A DNA stretch of 64,000 nucleotides from Thermotoga neapolitana DSM 4359 (GCF_000018945.1 NC_011978.1:652729-716728), one strand, 5' to 3'; counted from the stretch's first letter, positions 9,226 through 18,590 are shown. Numbers and translations: made by a program. The notes: generated from the letters alone by a model not told the origin.

Positions 9226-10350
9226 CTATCTACTTTGTTCAAACAACCACTCTATAACTTGCTGGTTTTCATAAGTTGGTGCCCACGACCAGTGAGGATC
9301 CCAGTTGTGAGATTCCATGAATCCTTTTTCGTACTCGGTGTACCTGACTTTTCCACCTATCTCTGAAAGTTTTTTCACCAGTGTGCGTGAATTTTCCACC
9401 GGAACAATCGGATCGTCTTCCGCATGGAACACCCAGACGGGAATATCTTTTATCCTCTCAACCTTACTGACATCTCCTCCCCCGCATATCGGTATTGCGG
9501 CTGCAAAGAGATCAGGAAAATTCATAATAGCGCTCCAGGTGCCGTATCCTCCCATAGAAAGGCCCGTGATGTAGATTCGATCCTCGTCTATGTTGTATTC
9601 ATCGAGGAGTTTCCTGATGATCTTTATGACAGCAAGAAGAGGTTTCTCTGGATTGAAAGGATTTGCCCTGTCGGTGAACAGGGTGGACCAGCTGCTGTTT
9701 GGAGGACACTGCGGAGCAAGGACAAAACACGGATGTGTTACCTGGTACCTTGGCTGTGCCCAGACGATGGCACCACGATTTCCGGCGAGTTGCAGGTAGT
9801 TATCCGTTCCTCTCTCACCTGCTCCGTGCAAGAAAACCACAAGCGGGTATTTCCTGTCTGTTGTTCCCTCTGGAACGAAGAGTCTGTAAGGGATTTCTAT
9901 CCCCGTTTCTGGATCTTTAAAGGTGAAAGAGAGAAAGTCATCGATGATGAGGTGTTTTTCGCCTGTCTGCTCTGCTGTAAATGGTTCCACAGTGTTTCCA
10001 TTCACATCCACAACGGGAACAAGCTGTGAAACGATGTAGTTCAGTTTCACACGGGTGTTGAGGAATGTTTCTGGAATGGACACCAGAGTACCTGCATTTG
10101 GATCCTTGGGTGAGAGTTCCAGAATCACAAATTTTCCACGATTGCTGAAAATGCTGAAGGAGATATCACCGCTGTTGTTTGCGTACACCTTCGTGATCGT
10201 TCTTGAAGAGTACGTGTCACCCGTTTTTACCTTCACCGAGAACTGATCCGTTGAGAGTTTCCACCCATCGATTTCAACGGGATACTCGATTACAGCTGCA
10301 CAGACTTTTTCACCTTCCGGGAAAACTTTGGTGATGAGAGAAACCTTCAT
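9226..10350 (-). CDS. estD: Esterase, alpha/beta-hydrolase with N-terminal Ig-like domain
   Basis: A 374-residue protein matching the T. maritima EstD esterase. The first 130 residues or so look like the beta-rich Ig-like domain described for that enzyme. The remainder is an alpha/beta hydrolase with the oxyanion segment FLHGAGERG, the nucleophile Ser in GLSMGGYGT, an acid Asp in FHAEDDPIVP and the His in ESHNWDPHW. It hydrolyses short-chain esters. No obvious signal peptide is visible. I chose the ATG at 10350, with AGGAGGG at 10357-10363; an in-frame ATG at 10356 abuts that site. It is divergently transcribed from the sugar ABC operon. Confidence 0.88.
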   Translation of the reverse strand: MKVSLITKVFPEGEKVCAAVIEYPVEIDGWKLSTDQFSVKVKTGDTYSSRTITKVYANNSGDISFSIFSNRGKFVILELSPKDPNAGTLVSIPETFLNTRVKLNYIVSQLVPVVDVNGNTVEPFTAEQTGEKHLIIDDFLSFTFKDPETGIEIPYRLFVPEGTTDRKYPLVVFLHGAGERGTDNYLQLAGNRGAIVWAQPRYQVTHPCFVLAPQCPPNSSWSTLFTDRANPFNPEKPLLAVIKIIRKLLDEYNIDEDRIYITGLSMGGYGTWSAIMNFPDLFAAAIPICGGGDVSKVERIKDIPVWVFHAEDDPIVPVENSRTLVKKLSEIGGKVRYTEYEKGFMESHNWDPHWSWAPTYENQQVIEWLFEQSR

Positions 10351-10507
10351 AATCATCCCTCCTTTGTCTCAAAAATGATATCATCCATCGAATAGCCTCT
10401 GAAGATGAATTCAGTTGTAACTTAAAGAAAACATGAGAATTCAAACGATAATTCTAAATAATTCTACATATTTGTCTGTAAATTCTGAAAATGCCCATTA
10501 ATCGTGT

Positions 10508-10536
10508 TTGTATTTTCTGAGACCAATCGCTATAAT
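10508..10536 (+). promoter_or_regulatory. Promoter of the sugar ABC transporter operon
   Basis: TTGTAT at 10508-10513 and a perfect TATAAT at 10531-10536 are separated by 17 bp, a textbook sigma-70-type pair. The binding-protein start codon lies 55 nt further on, behind an AGGGGG ribosome site. Confidence 0.75.
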
Positions 10537-10544
10537 TCCTTTCT

Positions 10545-10564
10545 GAGGAAGATAATTCATCCTC
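10545..10564 (+). promoter_or_regulatory. Candidate operator at the transcription start
   Basis: An imperfect 20-bp palindrome (GAGGAAGAT...ATCCTC; 14 of 20 positions symmetric) lies directly after the -10 box, where a repressor would block transcription. The ROK-family regulator encoded at the end of the operon is a plausible ligand-responsive repressor. This pairing is inference. Confidence 0.4.
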
Positions 10565-10591
10565 GAATTTCATTTACAGGGGGTGTTCTTC

Positions 10592-11836
10592 ATGAGACGC
10601 TTTGTGGGTTTATTCTTGATGGTAGTTCTTCTCTCAGCCGTTGTAACAGCATCACAACTTGAAATTTTCAGTTGGTGGACGGCTGGTGGGGAAGCCGAGG
10701 CATTGGAAGCACTCATAAAGGTTTTCAACAAGTACTATCCGGATGTTGAAGTTATAAACGCAACCGTTGCGGGTGGAGCCGGAACAAATGCCAAAGCAGT
10801 ATTGAAGACCAGAATACTTGGTGGCAATCCTCCTGATTCCTTCCAGGTCCATGCAGGGATGGAGCTTATCGACACATACGTCATACCAGGATACATGACT
10901 CCTATAACAAATCTCCTCGAACAGTGGGGTGTCATGGACAAATTCCCGAAAGGAATACTTGAAATGTGTAGTTACGAAGGAGAAATTTACTCTATTCCGG
11001 TCAACGTTCACAGAGGAAATGTCGTATTCTATAACAAAAAAATAGCAGAAGAAATCGGTATGAATGAACCACCAAAAACATGGGATGAGTTCATCATGTA
11101 CCTCCAGAAAGCAAAAGAAAAAGGATATGTGGGACTTGCACTTGGTGATAAGAACAAATGGACTGCTCTGCATCTGTTTGAGACCATCCTTCTTGGTGTT
11201 CTCGGTCCAAACGATTACAATGGTCTGTGGAAAGGTGAAGTTTCTTTCAACGATCCTCGCATAAGAAGAGCCTTTGAAATAATGAACAAACTCCTTGATT
11301 ATGTGAACGAAGATCATGCAGCTCTTGCATGGCAGGATGCTACGAGACTCGTATACGAAGGAAAGGCCCTCGCAAACGTTATGGGAGACTGGGCAGAAGG
11401 TTATTTGAAATCTGTTGGTTGGGAACCAGGAAAAGATTTTGGATGGTTTGCAGTTCCCGAAACTCAAAATGCTTTCATGGTTGTTTCTGACACCTTTGGA
11501 CTTCCAAAGAACGCACCTCACAAGGAAAACGCTGTGAAATGGCTCAAAGTGGTTGCTTCTGTTGAGGGGCAGGATGCTTTCAACCCCATTAAGGGTTCCA
11601 TACCGGCGCGGCTGGATGCTGACAGGAGTAAGTACGATATCTACCTCCAGTGGTCCATGGAAGACTTTGCTACAAAAGCACTGACTCCTTCAATAGCCCA
11701 CGGTTCTGCTGCTCCAGAAGGATTTGTTACTACTCTCAACGACATCATCAACAGATTTGTCACAACAAGAGACATTGACAGTGCTCTCGAAGAACTTCTT
11801 ATGGCTGCGGAAGATGAAGGATATCTTGTTGAGTGA
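10592..11836 (+). CDS. Sugar ABC transporter, substrate-binding protein (family 1)
   Basis: A 414-residue periplasmic sugar-binding protein. The N-terminus MRRFVGLFLMVVLLSAVVTA is a signal peptide. The body has the family-1 features EIFSWWTAGGE near the N-terminus, VMGDWAEGYL, and QDAFNPIKGSIPAR, the last typical of glucose/mannose-type binding proteins such as the Thermus GtsA group. A monosaccharide ligand, perhaps glucose, is therefore likely, but it is not proven by sequence. The ATG at 10592 follows AGGGGG. A hairpin terminator follows the gene, which would keep binding-protein mRNA in excess over the permease mRNA. No ATPase gene is present in this operon, so a shared ATPase elsewhere is expected. 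Confidence 0.88.
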   Translation: MRRFVGLFLMVVLLSAVVTASQLEIFSWWTAGGEAEALEALIKVFNKYYPDVEVINATVAGGAGTNAKAVLKTRILGGNPPDSFQVHAGMELIDTYVIPGYMTPITNLLEQWGVMDKFPKGILEMCSYEGEIYSIPVNVHRGNVVFYNKKIAEEIGMNEPPKTWDEFIMYLQKAKEKGYVGLALGDKNKWTALHLFETILLGVLGPNDYNGLWKGEVSFNDPRIRRAFEIMNKLLDYVNEDHAALAWQDATRLVYEGKALANVMGDWAEGYLKSVGWEPGKDFGWFAVPETQNAFMVVSDTFGLPKNAPHKENAVKWLKVVASVEGQDAFNPIKGSIPARLDADRSKYDIYLQWSMEDFATKALTPSIAHGSAAPEGFVTTLNDIINRFVTTRDIDSALEELLMAAEDEGYLVE

Positions 11837-11842
11837 AAAACA

Positions 11843-11866
11843 GGGGCTGCACTCTGCAGCCCCTTT
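11843..11866 (+). terminator. Intra-operon terminator/attenuator after the binding-protein gene
   Basis: A perfect 9-bp stem, GGGGCTGCA paired with TGCAGCCCC around a CTC loop, is followed by only three T residues. A weak terminator here would allow partial read-through into the permease genes. Confidence 0.75.
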
Positions 11867-11910
11867 ATCCACATCCACAGTTAAAACGATACAACAAGGA
11901 GGATAGAGTC

Positions 11911-12825
11911 TTGAGAAAGAAGACGAAAATACTGGGAATTTTGATACTTGTTCCTTCTATTGTAGCAATAGCAATTTTTGTGTATGGTTTTATTTCCTGG
12001 ACTTTCAAGGTGTCTACTTCCGATTGGAACAGTTTCTCCAAATTGGCACGTGGGGTGTACAGGTTCGTCGGATTCAGAAATTATGAAAGGCTTTTCATGG
12101 ATAAAAGATTTATTACAGATCTTTGGAATCTTCTCTTTTTTACCGTCATGTTCATGTTTGGAAGTATCGCTCTTGGTTTGATATTGGCACTCCTGGTTGA
12201 CAGAGGAGTAAAAGGATCCAGAATTTTTCAAACCATATTTCTCTATCCTATGGCTGTGGCTTTTGTCGTAACTGGAACAGTTTGGGGATGGATCTTCAAC
12301 CCTGGAATAATACCCGATAGTCCTGCTGGCATAAATCTCCTTCTGAAAAGTATAGGTTTAGAAAATCTCATGTGGAAGTGGTACATTTCAACAGAACATA
12401 TAGGACCTTTCAACCTGGCTTTGATACCTGTGGCCATAGCTGCTATCTGGCAGATGTCAGGATACGTTATGGCACTTTATCTGGCGGGACTTAGAGGAAT
12501 TCCCCAATCCATAATCGAGGCAGCAAAAGTGGATGGTGCTTCCTCCTGGAAAATGTTCTGGAAAGTGAAGATTCCTATGCTCAAACCCATAACTTTGAGT
12601 GCAATGATAATCCTTGGACATATATCTTTAAAGGTCTTTGACCTTGTATACGCCATGACCGGGAGTGGCCCAAACAACGTTACTGATATGCCTTCAATAT
12701 ACATGTTCGAATTAACTTTCAGATCGAATCGATACGCTTTAGGATCGGCCATTTCCATTCTTATGTTGCTTGCTGTTGCGGTTGTCATCATTCCGTATCT
12801 AGTTTCGGCTTTTAGAAAGGAGTGA
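11911..12825 (+). CDS. Sugar ABC transporter permease (MalF/UgpA type)
   Basis: A 304-residue membrane protein with about six hydrophobic helices. The binding-protein-dependent transport signature is present: EAAKVDGASSWKMFWKVKIPML is the EAA loop that contacts the ATPase. The start is taken as TTG at 11911, behind AAGGAGGA at 11897-11904, giving the N-terminus MRKKTKILGILIL; the longer upstream frame has no good ribosome site and would cover the terminator hairpin. It pairs with the following permease to form the transmembrane channel for the sugar delivered by the upstream binding protein. Confidence 0.88.
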   Translation: MRKKTKILGILILVPSIVAIAIFVYGFISWTFKVSTSDWNSFSKLARGVYRFVGFRNYERLFMDKRFITDLWNLLFFTVMFMFGSIALGLILALLVDRGVKGSRIFQTIFLYPMAVAFVVTGTVWGWIFNPGIIPDSPAGINLLLKSIGLENLMWKWYISTEHIGPFNLALIPVAIAAIWQMSGYVMALYLAGLRGIPQSIIEAAKVDGASSWKMFWKVKIPMLKPITLSAMIILGHISLKVFDLVYAMTGSGPNNVTDMPSIYMFELTFRSNRYALGSAISILMLLAVAVVIIPYLVSAFRKE

Positions 12826-12834
12826 AGAAGCAAG

Positions 12835-13656
12835 ATGAAGAGGAGAGTTGATATAATAATCACTTACATCCTGCTCGTTTTATTTGCAATATTCTTTTTG
12901 ACACCTATCTATGTCTTGCTCGCGACTTCTCTGAAAAATTTCGAAGAGGTTTCCATTTCAACAATGTGGAAACTTCCAACCAGGATTTCTTTTGATGGTT
13001 TCATCGAAGCCTTCCAAAAACTCAAGATGAACTTGAAGAACAGCTTTTTGTTGGTGATACCAGCCACTTTGATTTCTTCTTTTTTAGGATCTATCAATGG
13101 ATATGTTTTTTCTAAGGTCAGATTCAAATGGGCAAACCTCATTTTTGCCATCATTCTTTTTGGAATGTTCATACCATATCAGAGTATTCTTTTTCCATTG
13201 ATAAGGTTTCTTCAGAGTATAAAACTCTATGGAACTATTCCTGGGCTTGTTCTCACACACGTTATATACGGTATCCCCATCACCACTTTGATCTTCAGAA
13301 ATTACTACATGGAAGTTCCCGATGAACTTGTTGAGGCAGCACATATAGACGGTGCAGGCTTTTTCAAAACGTACTGGCGGATATTGTTGCCAATTTCTAT
13401 TCCTGCTTTTGTGGTTGTTGTTATCTGGCAATTTACAAACATATGGAATGAGTTTCTCTTCGCAGTGACCATAACAAACGATCCTACAAAGCAGCCGGTT
13501 ACCGTGGCTTTGGTTAATCTGGCTGGAAGCCAGGTAGTCCAGTGGAACGTTCAAATGGCAGGGGCTATCCTGACAGCTTTACCAACTCTCATGGTCTACA
13601 TTTTCCTCGGTAAATACTTCATAAGAGGACTACTTGCCGGTTCAGTTAAGGGATGA
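12835..13656 (+). CDS. Sugar ABC transporter permease (MalG/UgpE type)
   Basis: A 273-residue membrane protein with six predicted helices. The EAA loop is EAAHIDGAGFFKTYWRILLPI. The C-terminus (FIRGLLAGSVKG) is the ending common to MalG-type permeases. It lies 9 nt after its partner permease and its stop codon overlaps the ROK gene start (ATGA), so all are one transcript. Together with the partner it forms the heterodimeric channel. Confidence 0.88.
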   Translation: MKRRVDIIITYILLVLFAIFFLTPIYVLLATSLKNFEEVSISTMWKLPTRISFDGFIEAFQKLKMNLKNSFLLVIPATLISSFLGSINGYVFSKVRFKWANLIFAIILFGMFIPYQSILFPLIRFLQSIKLYGTIPGLVLTHVIYGIPITTLIFRNYYMEVPDELVEAAHIDGAGFFKTYWRILLPISIPAFVVVVIWQFTNIWNEFLFAVTITNDPTKQPVTVALVNLAGSQVVQWNVQMAGAILTALPTLMVYIFLGKYFIRGLLAGSVKG

Positions 13657-14822
13657 ATGAAAGGAGGAAACTTGCTTTGCACAAAAAACTCAATCCCAGA
13701 TCCATGAAACAGGAAAACAAAAGAATGATCTTGAGATACCTGATAGAAAGTGGTCCACACAGTAGAGTTGAGATTGCAAAAAAGACGGGTCTTGCTCAGA
13801 GTGCGATCTGGAGAATCGTTGAGGAGTTGATTAACGAAGGTTTAATAGAAGAAAAAGGGATGGCAACGGGCCGAAGAAGACGGGCTGTGACATATGGGCC
13901 TACAAGATCGTTTGTCACAGCGATCATATACAACGTGGAAGTTCTTGAAACACTTGTGGCCGTAGGTTTCCTGGATGGAACCTGGAGAATTGTGGAAAGG
14001 TTTCCCACTCCAAGGGTATTTGAAGAATTCAAAGAAAAAGTGAAGGAATCTTACGAGAACATCCTCAGAACCCATACACTGAACGAGAGCATCTCAAAGC
14101 TGGTGTTTTCGCTTCCAGGAATAGTGAACACTGAAAAGAGACTGTTGATCCATGCACCGAACCTTGGCTGGAGAGATGTTGATTTTCAAAAGGAGTTCGA
14201 AGGTTTGGGGTTCGATGTGATGGTAGAAAACGATTCAAATCTTTCCCTTCTTGCTGAGGAGTTCTTCTCTCAGGATGTGAAAAGCTCCAGTGTTTCATTC
14301 TTTCTCTATTTTGGTGAAGGTATCGGCGGTGCGATTTCGGTGAATGGAAGTATCGTCAGAGGAAAGAACTTCGCCGCTGGGGAAATAGGGCACGTCGTTC
14401 TGGATATCTCCAGTAACAGGGAGGTGGAGGATTTTCTCTCCATATCGAAACTCATCGCCGAGGTGGAAAAAAAGGTAAATCTGCAAGGTGAGTTTCTCGA
14501 AGAGAAATTTCGCTACCTCAAAAGGTTGTGGTTTTCTGGAGAAGAACGCGCGAGAAAGATCATGGATAATTACCTTCGCTGTGTGGCAGTTGTTTTGAAG
14601 AACGTGATCTACTTTTTGAACCCGGGTGTTATTGTTCTCGGAGGCATAGTGAACGACCTCTGGGAAACGTTTGGCTCTTTCATAAAGAAAGAGCTTGAGA
14701 AGATAACAGACAGAGAGATCGCCGACGTTCTCATAAGAGACACGATCTTCAAGGAAGTAGCACCATCTCTTGTTGGCGGAAATGTACTGGTGATAGAGGA
14801 ATTTTTGAAAAGTGTGGGTTAA
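13653..14822 (+). CDS. ROK-family transcriptional regulator lacking the usual zinc-binding Cys motif
   Basis: A protein of up to 389 residues with an N-terminal winged helix-turn-helix (RYLIESGPHSRVEIAKKTGLAQ...) and a C-terminal ROK sugar-sensing domain (YFGEGIGGAIS, AAGEIGHVVL). In most ROK proteins GHxxx is followed by CxCGxxGCxE, which binds zinc; here that stretch is SSNREVEDFLS with no cysteine. The T. maritima counterpart (TM0032) has been assigned to beta-glucoside regulation, as I recall. It sits between two sugar ABC operons and probably controls both. The ATG at 13653 overlaps the permease stop, but a TTG at 13677 behind AAGGAGG is an equally likely start. Confidence 0.87.
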   Translation: MNERRKLALHKKLNPRSMKQENKRMILRYLIESGPHSRVEIAKKTGLAQSAIWRIVEELINEGLIEEKGMATGRRRRAVTYGPTRSFVTAIIYNVEVLETLVAVGFLDGTWRIVERFPTPRVFEEFKEKVKESYENILRTHTLNESISKLVFSLPGIVNTEKRLLIHAPNLGWRDVDFQKEFEGLGFDVMVENDSNLSLLAEEFFSQDVKSSSVSFFLYFGEGIGGAISVNGSIVRGKNFAAGEIGHVVLDISSNREVEDFLSISKLIAEVEKKVNLQGEFLEEKFRYLKRLWFSGEERARKIMDNYLRCVAVVLKNVIYFLNPGVIVLGGIVNDLWETFGSFIKKELEKITDREIADVLIRDTIFKEVAPSLVGGNVLVIEEFLKSVG

Positions 14823-14850
14823 CTCACTTCATCATAAGGGAGGTGTTTTT

Positions 14851-16665
14851 ATGAAGAAGTTTCTGGTTTTTCTCCTGGTCCTCGTGGCTTTGTCCAGTTT
14901 GATGGCACAGGTTTCTCTGCCTCGTGAAGACACAGTTTACATCGGTGGAGCCATCTGGGGACCTGCCACAACCTGGAATCTCTACGCACCGCAGTCCACA
15001 TGGGGTACAGATCAGTTCATGTACCTTCCAGCTTTTCAGTACGATCTTGGAAGGGACGCCTGGATTCCTGTCATCGCAGAAAGGTACGAATTTGTGGATG
15101 ACAAAACACTGAGGATCTACATCAGACCTGAGGCAAGATGGAGCGACGGAGTGCCGATCACGGCGCAAGATTTTGTCTATGCACTGGAGCTGACAAAGGA
15201 ACTCGGCATAGGACCTGGTGGTGGATGGGACACCTACATTGAGTACGTAAAAGCCGTTGACACCAAAGTAGTCGAGTTCAAAGCAAAAGAAGAAAACCTC
15301 AACTACTTCCAGTTCCTCTCCTACTCCCTCGGAGCCCAGCCGATGCCCAAACATGTTTACGAAAGAGTCAGAGCACAGATGAACATAAAAGACTGGATCA
15401 ACGACAAACCTGAAGAGCAGGTTGTATCCGGTCCGTACAAACTCTACTACTACGATCCCAACATTCTTGTGTATCAGAGAATCGATGACTGGTGGGGCAA
15501 GGACATATTCGGACTTCCAAGACCCAAGTACCTGGCCCACGTCATCTACAAGGACAACCCGAGTGCAAGTCTTGCCTTCGAAAGAGGTGACATCGACTGG
15601 AACGGACTCTTCATTCCGAGTGTCTGGGAACTGTGGGAGAAGAAAGGCCTTCCGGTTGGAACGTGGTACAAAAAGGAACCTTACTTCATTCCCGACGGTG
15701 TGGGATTCGTGTACGTAAACAATACCAAACCGGGTCTGAACGACCCTGCTGTGAGAAAGGCGATCGCTTACGCAATTCCATACAACGAAATGCTCAAGAA
15801 AGCATACTTCGGATATGGAAGCCAGGCTCATCCGTCGATGGTGATCGATCTGTTCGAACCGTACAAACAGTACATAGACTACGATCTTGCCAGGAAGACC
15901 TTCGGAACGGAAGATGGCAGGATACCGACCAACCTTGAGATGGCAAGCAAGATCCTGGACGAAGCGGGGTACAAAAAAGGCCCGGATGGTGTGAGAGTAG
16001 GACCGAATGGAACAAAACTTGGCCCCTACACGATCTCCGTCCCGTACGGCTGGACCGACTGGATGATGATGTGCGAGATGATCGCAAAGAACCTGAGAAG
16101 CATCGGAATCGATGTGAAAACAGAGTTCCCGGACTACTCCGTCTGGGCGGACAGGATGACCAAGGGAACGTTTGATCTCATCATATCCTGGAGTGTTGGG
16201 CCCAGCTTTGATCATCCGTTCAACATCTACAGGTTTGTGCTCGACAAGAGGCTTTCCGCTCCCGTCGGAGAGGTCACATGGGCTGGAGACTGGGAAAGGT
16301 ACGACAACGATGAGGTGCTGAAACTTCTTGACACAGCAGTTTCTACACTCGATCCTGAGGTGAGAAAACAGGCTTACTTCAAGATCCAGCAGATCATCTA
16401 CAGAGACATGCCGAGCATACCAGCGTTCTACACAGCTCACTGGTATGAATACTCAACGAAGTACTGGATCAACTGGCCAAACGAGGACAACCCAGCATGG
16501 TTCAGGCCATCTCCGTGGCACGCAGACACCTGGCCGACTCTGTTCATAATCTCCAAGAAGAGCGATCCACAGCCTATTCCATCCTGGCTCGGAACGGTCG
16601 ATGAAGGAGGAATAGAAATACCCACAGCAAAGATCTTCGAAGACCTTCAGAAAGCTACCATGTGA
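14851..16665 (+). CDS. Beta-glucoside/oligosaccharide ABC transporter, family-5 binding protein
   Basis: A 604-residue solute-binding protein of the oligopeptide-binding (family 5) fold, which Thermotoga uses for sugars. A signal peptide (MKKFLVFLLVLVALSSLMAQ) starts it. Family features are the ARWSDGVPITAQDFVYALEL block and the many Trp/Tyr residues that stack on sugar rings. The T. maritima counterpart (TM0031, called BglE) binds cellobiose and laminaribiose, as I recall, which fits the beta-glucanase genes downstream. The ATG at 14851 follows AAGGGAGGTG. The gene is followed by a hairpin, as with the first binding protein. Confidence 0.9.
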   Translation: MKKFLVFLLVLVALSSLMAQVSLPREDTVYIGGAIWGPATTWNLYAPQSTWGTDQFMYLPAFQYDLGRDAWIPVIAERYEFVDDKTLRIYIRPEARWSDGVPITAQDFVYALELTKELGIGPGGGWDTYIEYVKAVDTKVVEFKAKEENLNYFQFLSYSLGAQPMPKHVYERVRAQMNIKDWINDKPEEQVVSGPYKLYYYDPNILVYQRIDDWWGKDIFGLPRPKYLAHVIYKDNPSASLAFERGDIDWNGLFIPSVWELWEKKGLPVGTWYKKEPYFIPDGVGFVYVNNTKPGLNDPAVRKAIAYAIPYNEMLKKAYFGYGSQAHPSMVIDLFEPYKQYIDYDLARKTFGTEDGRIPTNLEMASKILDEAGYKKGPDGVRVGPNGTKLGPYTISVPYGWTDWMMMCEMIAKNLRSIGIDVKTEFPDYSVWADRMTKGTFDLIISWSVGPSFDHPFNIYRFVLDKRLSAPVGEVTWAGDWERYDNDEVLKLLDTAVSTLDPEVRKQAYFKIQQIIYRDMPSIPAFYTAHWYEYSTKYWINWPNEDNPAWFRPSPWHADTWPTLFIISKKSDPQPIPSWLGTVDEGGIEIPTAKIFEDLQKATM

Positions 16666-16672
16666 TCTTTTC

Positions 16673-16695
16673 CCCGGCCCTTCGGGGCCGGGTTT
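16673..16695 (+). terminator. Intra-operon terminator with UUCG tetraloop
   Basis: CCCGGCCC pairs with GGGCCGGG around a C(UUCG)G tetraloop, an unusually stable hairpin, and is followed by three T residues. It lies between the binding-protein and permease genes and probably tunes their ratio. Confidence 0.75.
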
Positions 16696-16725
16696 CATAA
16701 AAATCGAGCGGGGAGTGAGAATTGA

Positions 16726-17742
16726 ATGGGATCTAAGTCTATGCTCAAGTACCTTTTAAGGCGTTTCATATTCCTTCTGATCACTTACATAGTCGCAACG
16801 ACAATCGTTTTCATCCTTCCAAGGGTCATACCTGGAAATCCTCTTTCCCAGATTCTTTCCAACCTCTCAAGGGTGGCTCAGGCAAATCCAGAGGCCATAA
16901 GGGCAGCCGAAAAGACGTTGATGGAAGAGTTTGGGTTCGGAAAACCCTGGTATGTCCAATACTTTGAATTCATCACTAAGGCACTTCGAGGAGATCTCGG
17001 AACATCCATAACTTTCTACCCCAGGAAAGTGATCGATCTGATCATACCGGTTATTCCATGGACACTTGCTCTTCTTCTTCCGGCGACGGTTGTCGCGTGG
17101 ATTCTGGGAAACAGTCTAGGTGCTCTGGCGGCTTATAAGAGAAACACATGGATAGACAAAGGAGTGCTCACCACGTCTCTCATCGTCTCTCAGATTCCGT
17201 ACTACTGGCTTGGAATGATTTTCATCTTCTTTTTCGGTGTAAAGCTTGGATGGCTTCCTGTTCAGGGTGCTTATTCTCAAGGAACGATACCAAATCTCAG
17301 CTGGTCGTTCTTCATAGATGTTTTGAAGCATTACATCATGCCCTTTGCGTCCATCGTTGTTTCTGCCATGGGTGGATGGGCGATAGGTATGAGACTCATG
17401 GTTATCTACGAATTGGGAAGCGATTATGCGATGTTTTCCGAGTATCTTGGTATGAAGGATAAAAGAATATTCAGGTACGTTTTCAGAAATTCACTTCTTC
17501 CGCAAGTTACAGGACTCGCTTTGAGTTTAGGAGGAGTTCTCGGTGGTTCTTTGATCACAGAAATAGTTTTCAATTACCCCGGAACGGGGTATCTTTTGTT
17601 CAGAGCGTTGACCACCCTCGATTATCCTCTGATACAGGGAATCTTCGTGATTTTGATAGCGTCCATTTACCTTGCCAACTTTGTGGTCGATTTTGTTTAT
17701 GCCTTGATAGATCCAAGAATAAGACTGGGACAGGAGGCATGA
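16726..17742 (+). CDS. Oligosaccharide ABC transporter permease (DppB/OppB type)
   Basis: A 338-residue inner-membrane permease of the oligopeptide-transporter class. It begins with LKYLLRRFIFLLITYIVATTIVFILPRVIPGNP, the hallmark first helix and PGDP-like loop of DppB proteins, and ends with DFVYALIDPRIRLG, the conserved DppB tail. It would form the channel with the next gene product and import beta-glucan oligosaccharides bound by the upstream binding protein. An ATG at 16741 is an alternative start. Confidence 0.9.
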   Translation: MGSKSMLKYLLRRFIFLLITYIVATTIVFILPRVIPGNPLSQILSNLSRVAQANPEAIRAAEKTLMEEFGFGKPWYVQYFEFITKALRGDLGTSITFYPRKVIDLIIPVIPWTLALLLPATVVAWILGNSLGALAAYKRNTWIDKGVLTTSLIVSQIPYYWLGMIFIFFFGVKLGWLPVQGAYSQGTIPNLSWSFFIDVLKHYIMPFASIVVSAMGGWAIGMRLMVIYELGSDYAMFSEYLGMKDKRIFRYVFRNSLLPQVTGLALSLGGVLGGSLITEIVFNYPGTGYLLFRALTTLDYPLIQGIFVILIASIYLANFVVDFVYALIDPRIRLGQEA

Positions 17743-17745
17743 GAT

Positions 17746-18588
17746 ATGTTTTTGACGATGGTCAAGCCGCTTTTTAAGAACAAAAAATTCATAATAGGTC
17801 TGTCTGTTTTTCTGTTTTTCTTGCTTCTTGGAATACTGGGACCGGTGTTTTACAGAGTGGACCCCACCGAGATGACATGGGACTATGAGCAACCTCCTTC
17901 CGCAACTCATCCGCTTGGAACGGACACATATGGAAGAGATGTCCTTGCTCAGTTGCTCCATGGAATTCGGTCTTCTCTTTACATCGGTTTCCTTGCGGCG
18001 ATCATCTCACTCGTGATAGGAACGGTCATAGGCAGTCTCTCGGCGGTGAAGAGAGGTATAGTGGATGACACTCTGATGGCGATAACCAACATCGTGCTCA
18101 CAACACCGTCTATCCTGATAGCCATTCTGATAGCCAGTTACTTGAAGGTAAGAAGTGTGGAGATGGTTGCGATCATACTGGGGCTTTTCCAGTGGCCATG
18201 GTTTGCAAGGGCCATAAGAGCACAACTCATGAGTGTGATGTCGAGAGAGTACGTTTACCTCTCCATAATGGCAGGCTACTCTGACCTCAGACTCGTGATA
18301 GAAGACCTCATACCCACCATAGCAACGTACGCTTTCATGTCGTTTGTTCTGTTCATAAACGGAGGAATCATGGGAGAGGCTGGTCTGAGTTTGATCGGGC
18401 TTGGTCCAACTCAGGGAATTTCCCTTGGCATCATGCTTCAGTGGGCGGTTCTCATGGAGGCGGTGAGAAGGGGTCTCTGGTGGTGGTTTGTTCCACCTGG
18501 ATTGGCCATCGTGGCAGTCACCGCTTCTTTGCTCGTGATCAGTACTGCAATGGATGAAGTCTTCAACCCACGTTTGAGGGAGGAATGA
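17746..18588 (+). CDS. Oligosaccharide ABC transporter permease (DppC/OppC type)
   Basis: A 280-residue permease. The short N-terminal cytoplasmic segment and first helix precede HPLGTDTYGRDVLAQLLHGIRSSLYIG, the DppC hallmark, and the C-terminus NPRLRE is also typical. The ribosome site CAGGAGG (17731-17737) lies 8 nt before the ATG. It starts 3 nt after the DppB-type gene. Confidence 0.9.
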   Translation: MFLTMVKPLFKNKKFIIGLSVFLFFLLLGILGPVFYRVDPTEMTWDYEQPPSATHPLGTDTYGRDVLAQLLHGIRSSLYIGFLAAIISLVIGTVIGSLSAVKRGIVDDTLMAITNIVLTTPSILIAILIASYLKVRSVEMVAIILGLFQWPWFARAIRAQLMSVMSREYVYLSIMAGYSDLRLVIEDLIPTIATYAFMSFVLFINGGIMGEAGLSLIGLGPTQGISLGIMLQWAVLMEAVRRGLWWWFVPPGLAIVAVTASLLVISTAMDEVFNPRLREE

Positions 18589-18590
18589 GG

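Noticed and set aside
14824-16440. 538-codon open frame on the minus strand
   Set aside because: It lies entirely antisense to the family-5 binding-protein gene, has no ribosome site or family match, and reflects codon bias of the true gene.
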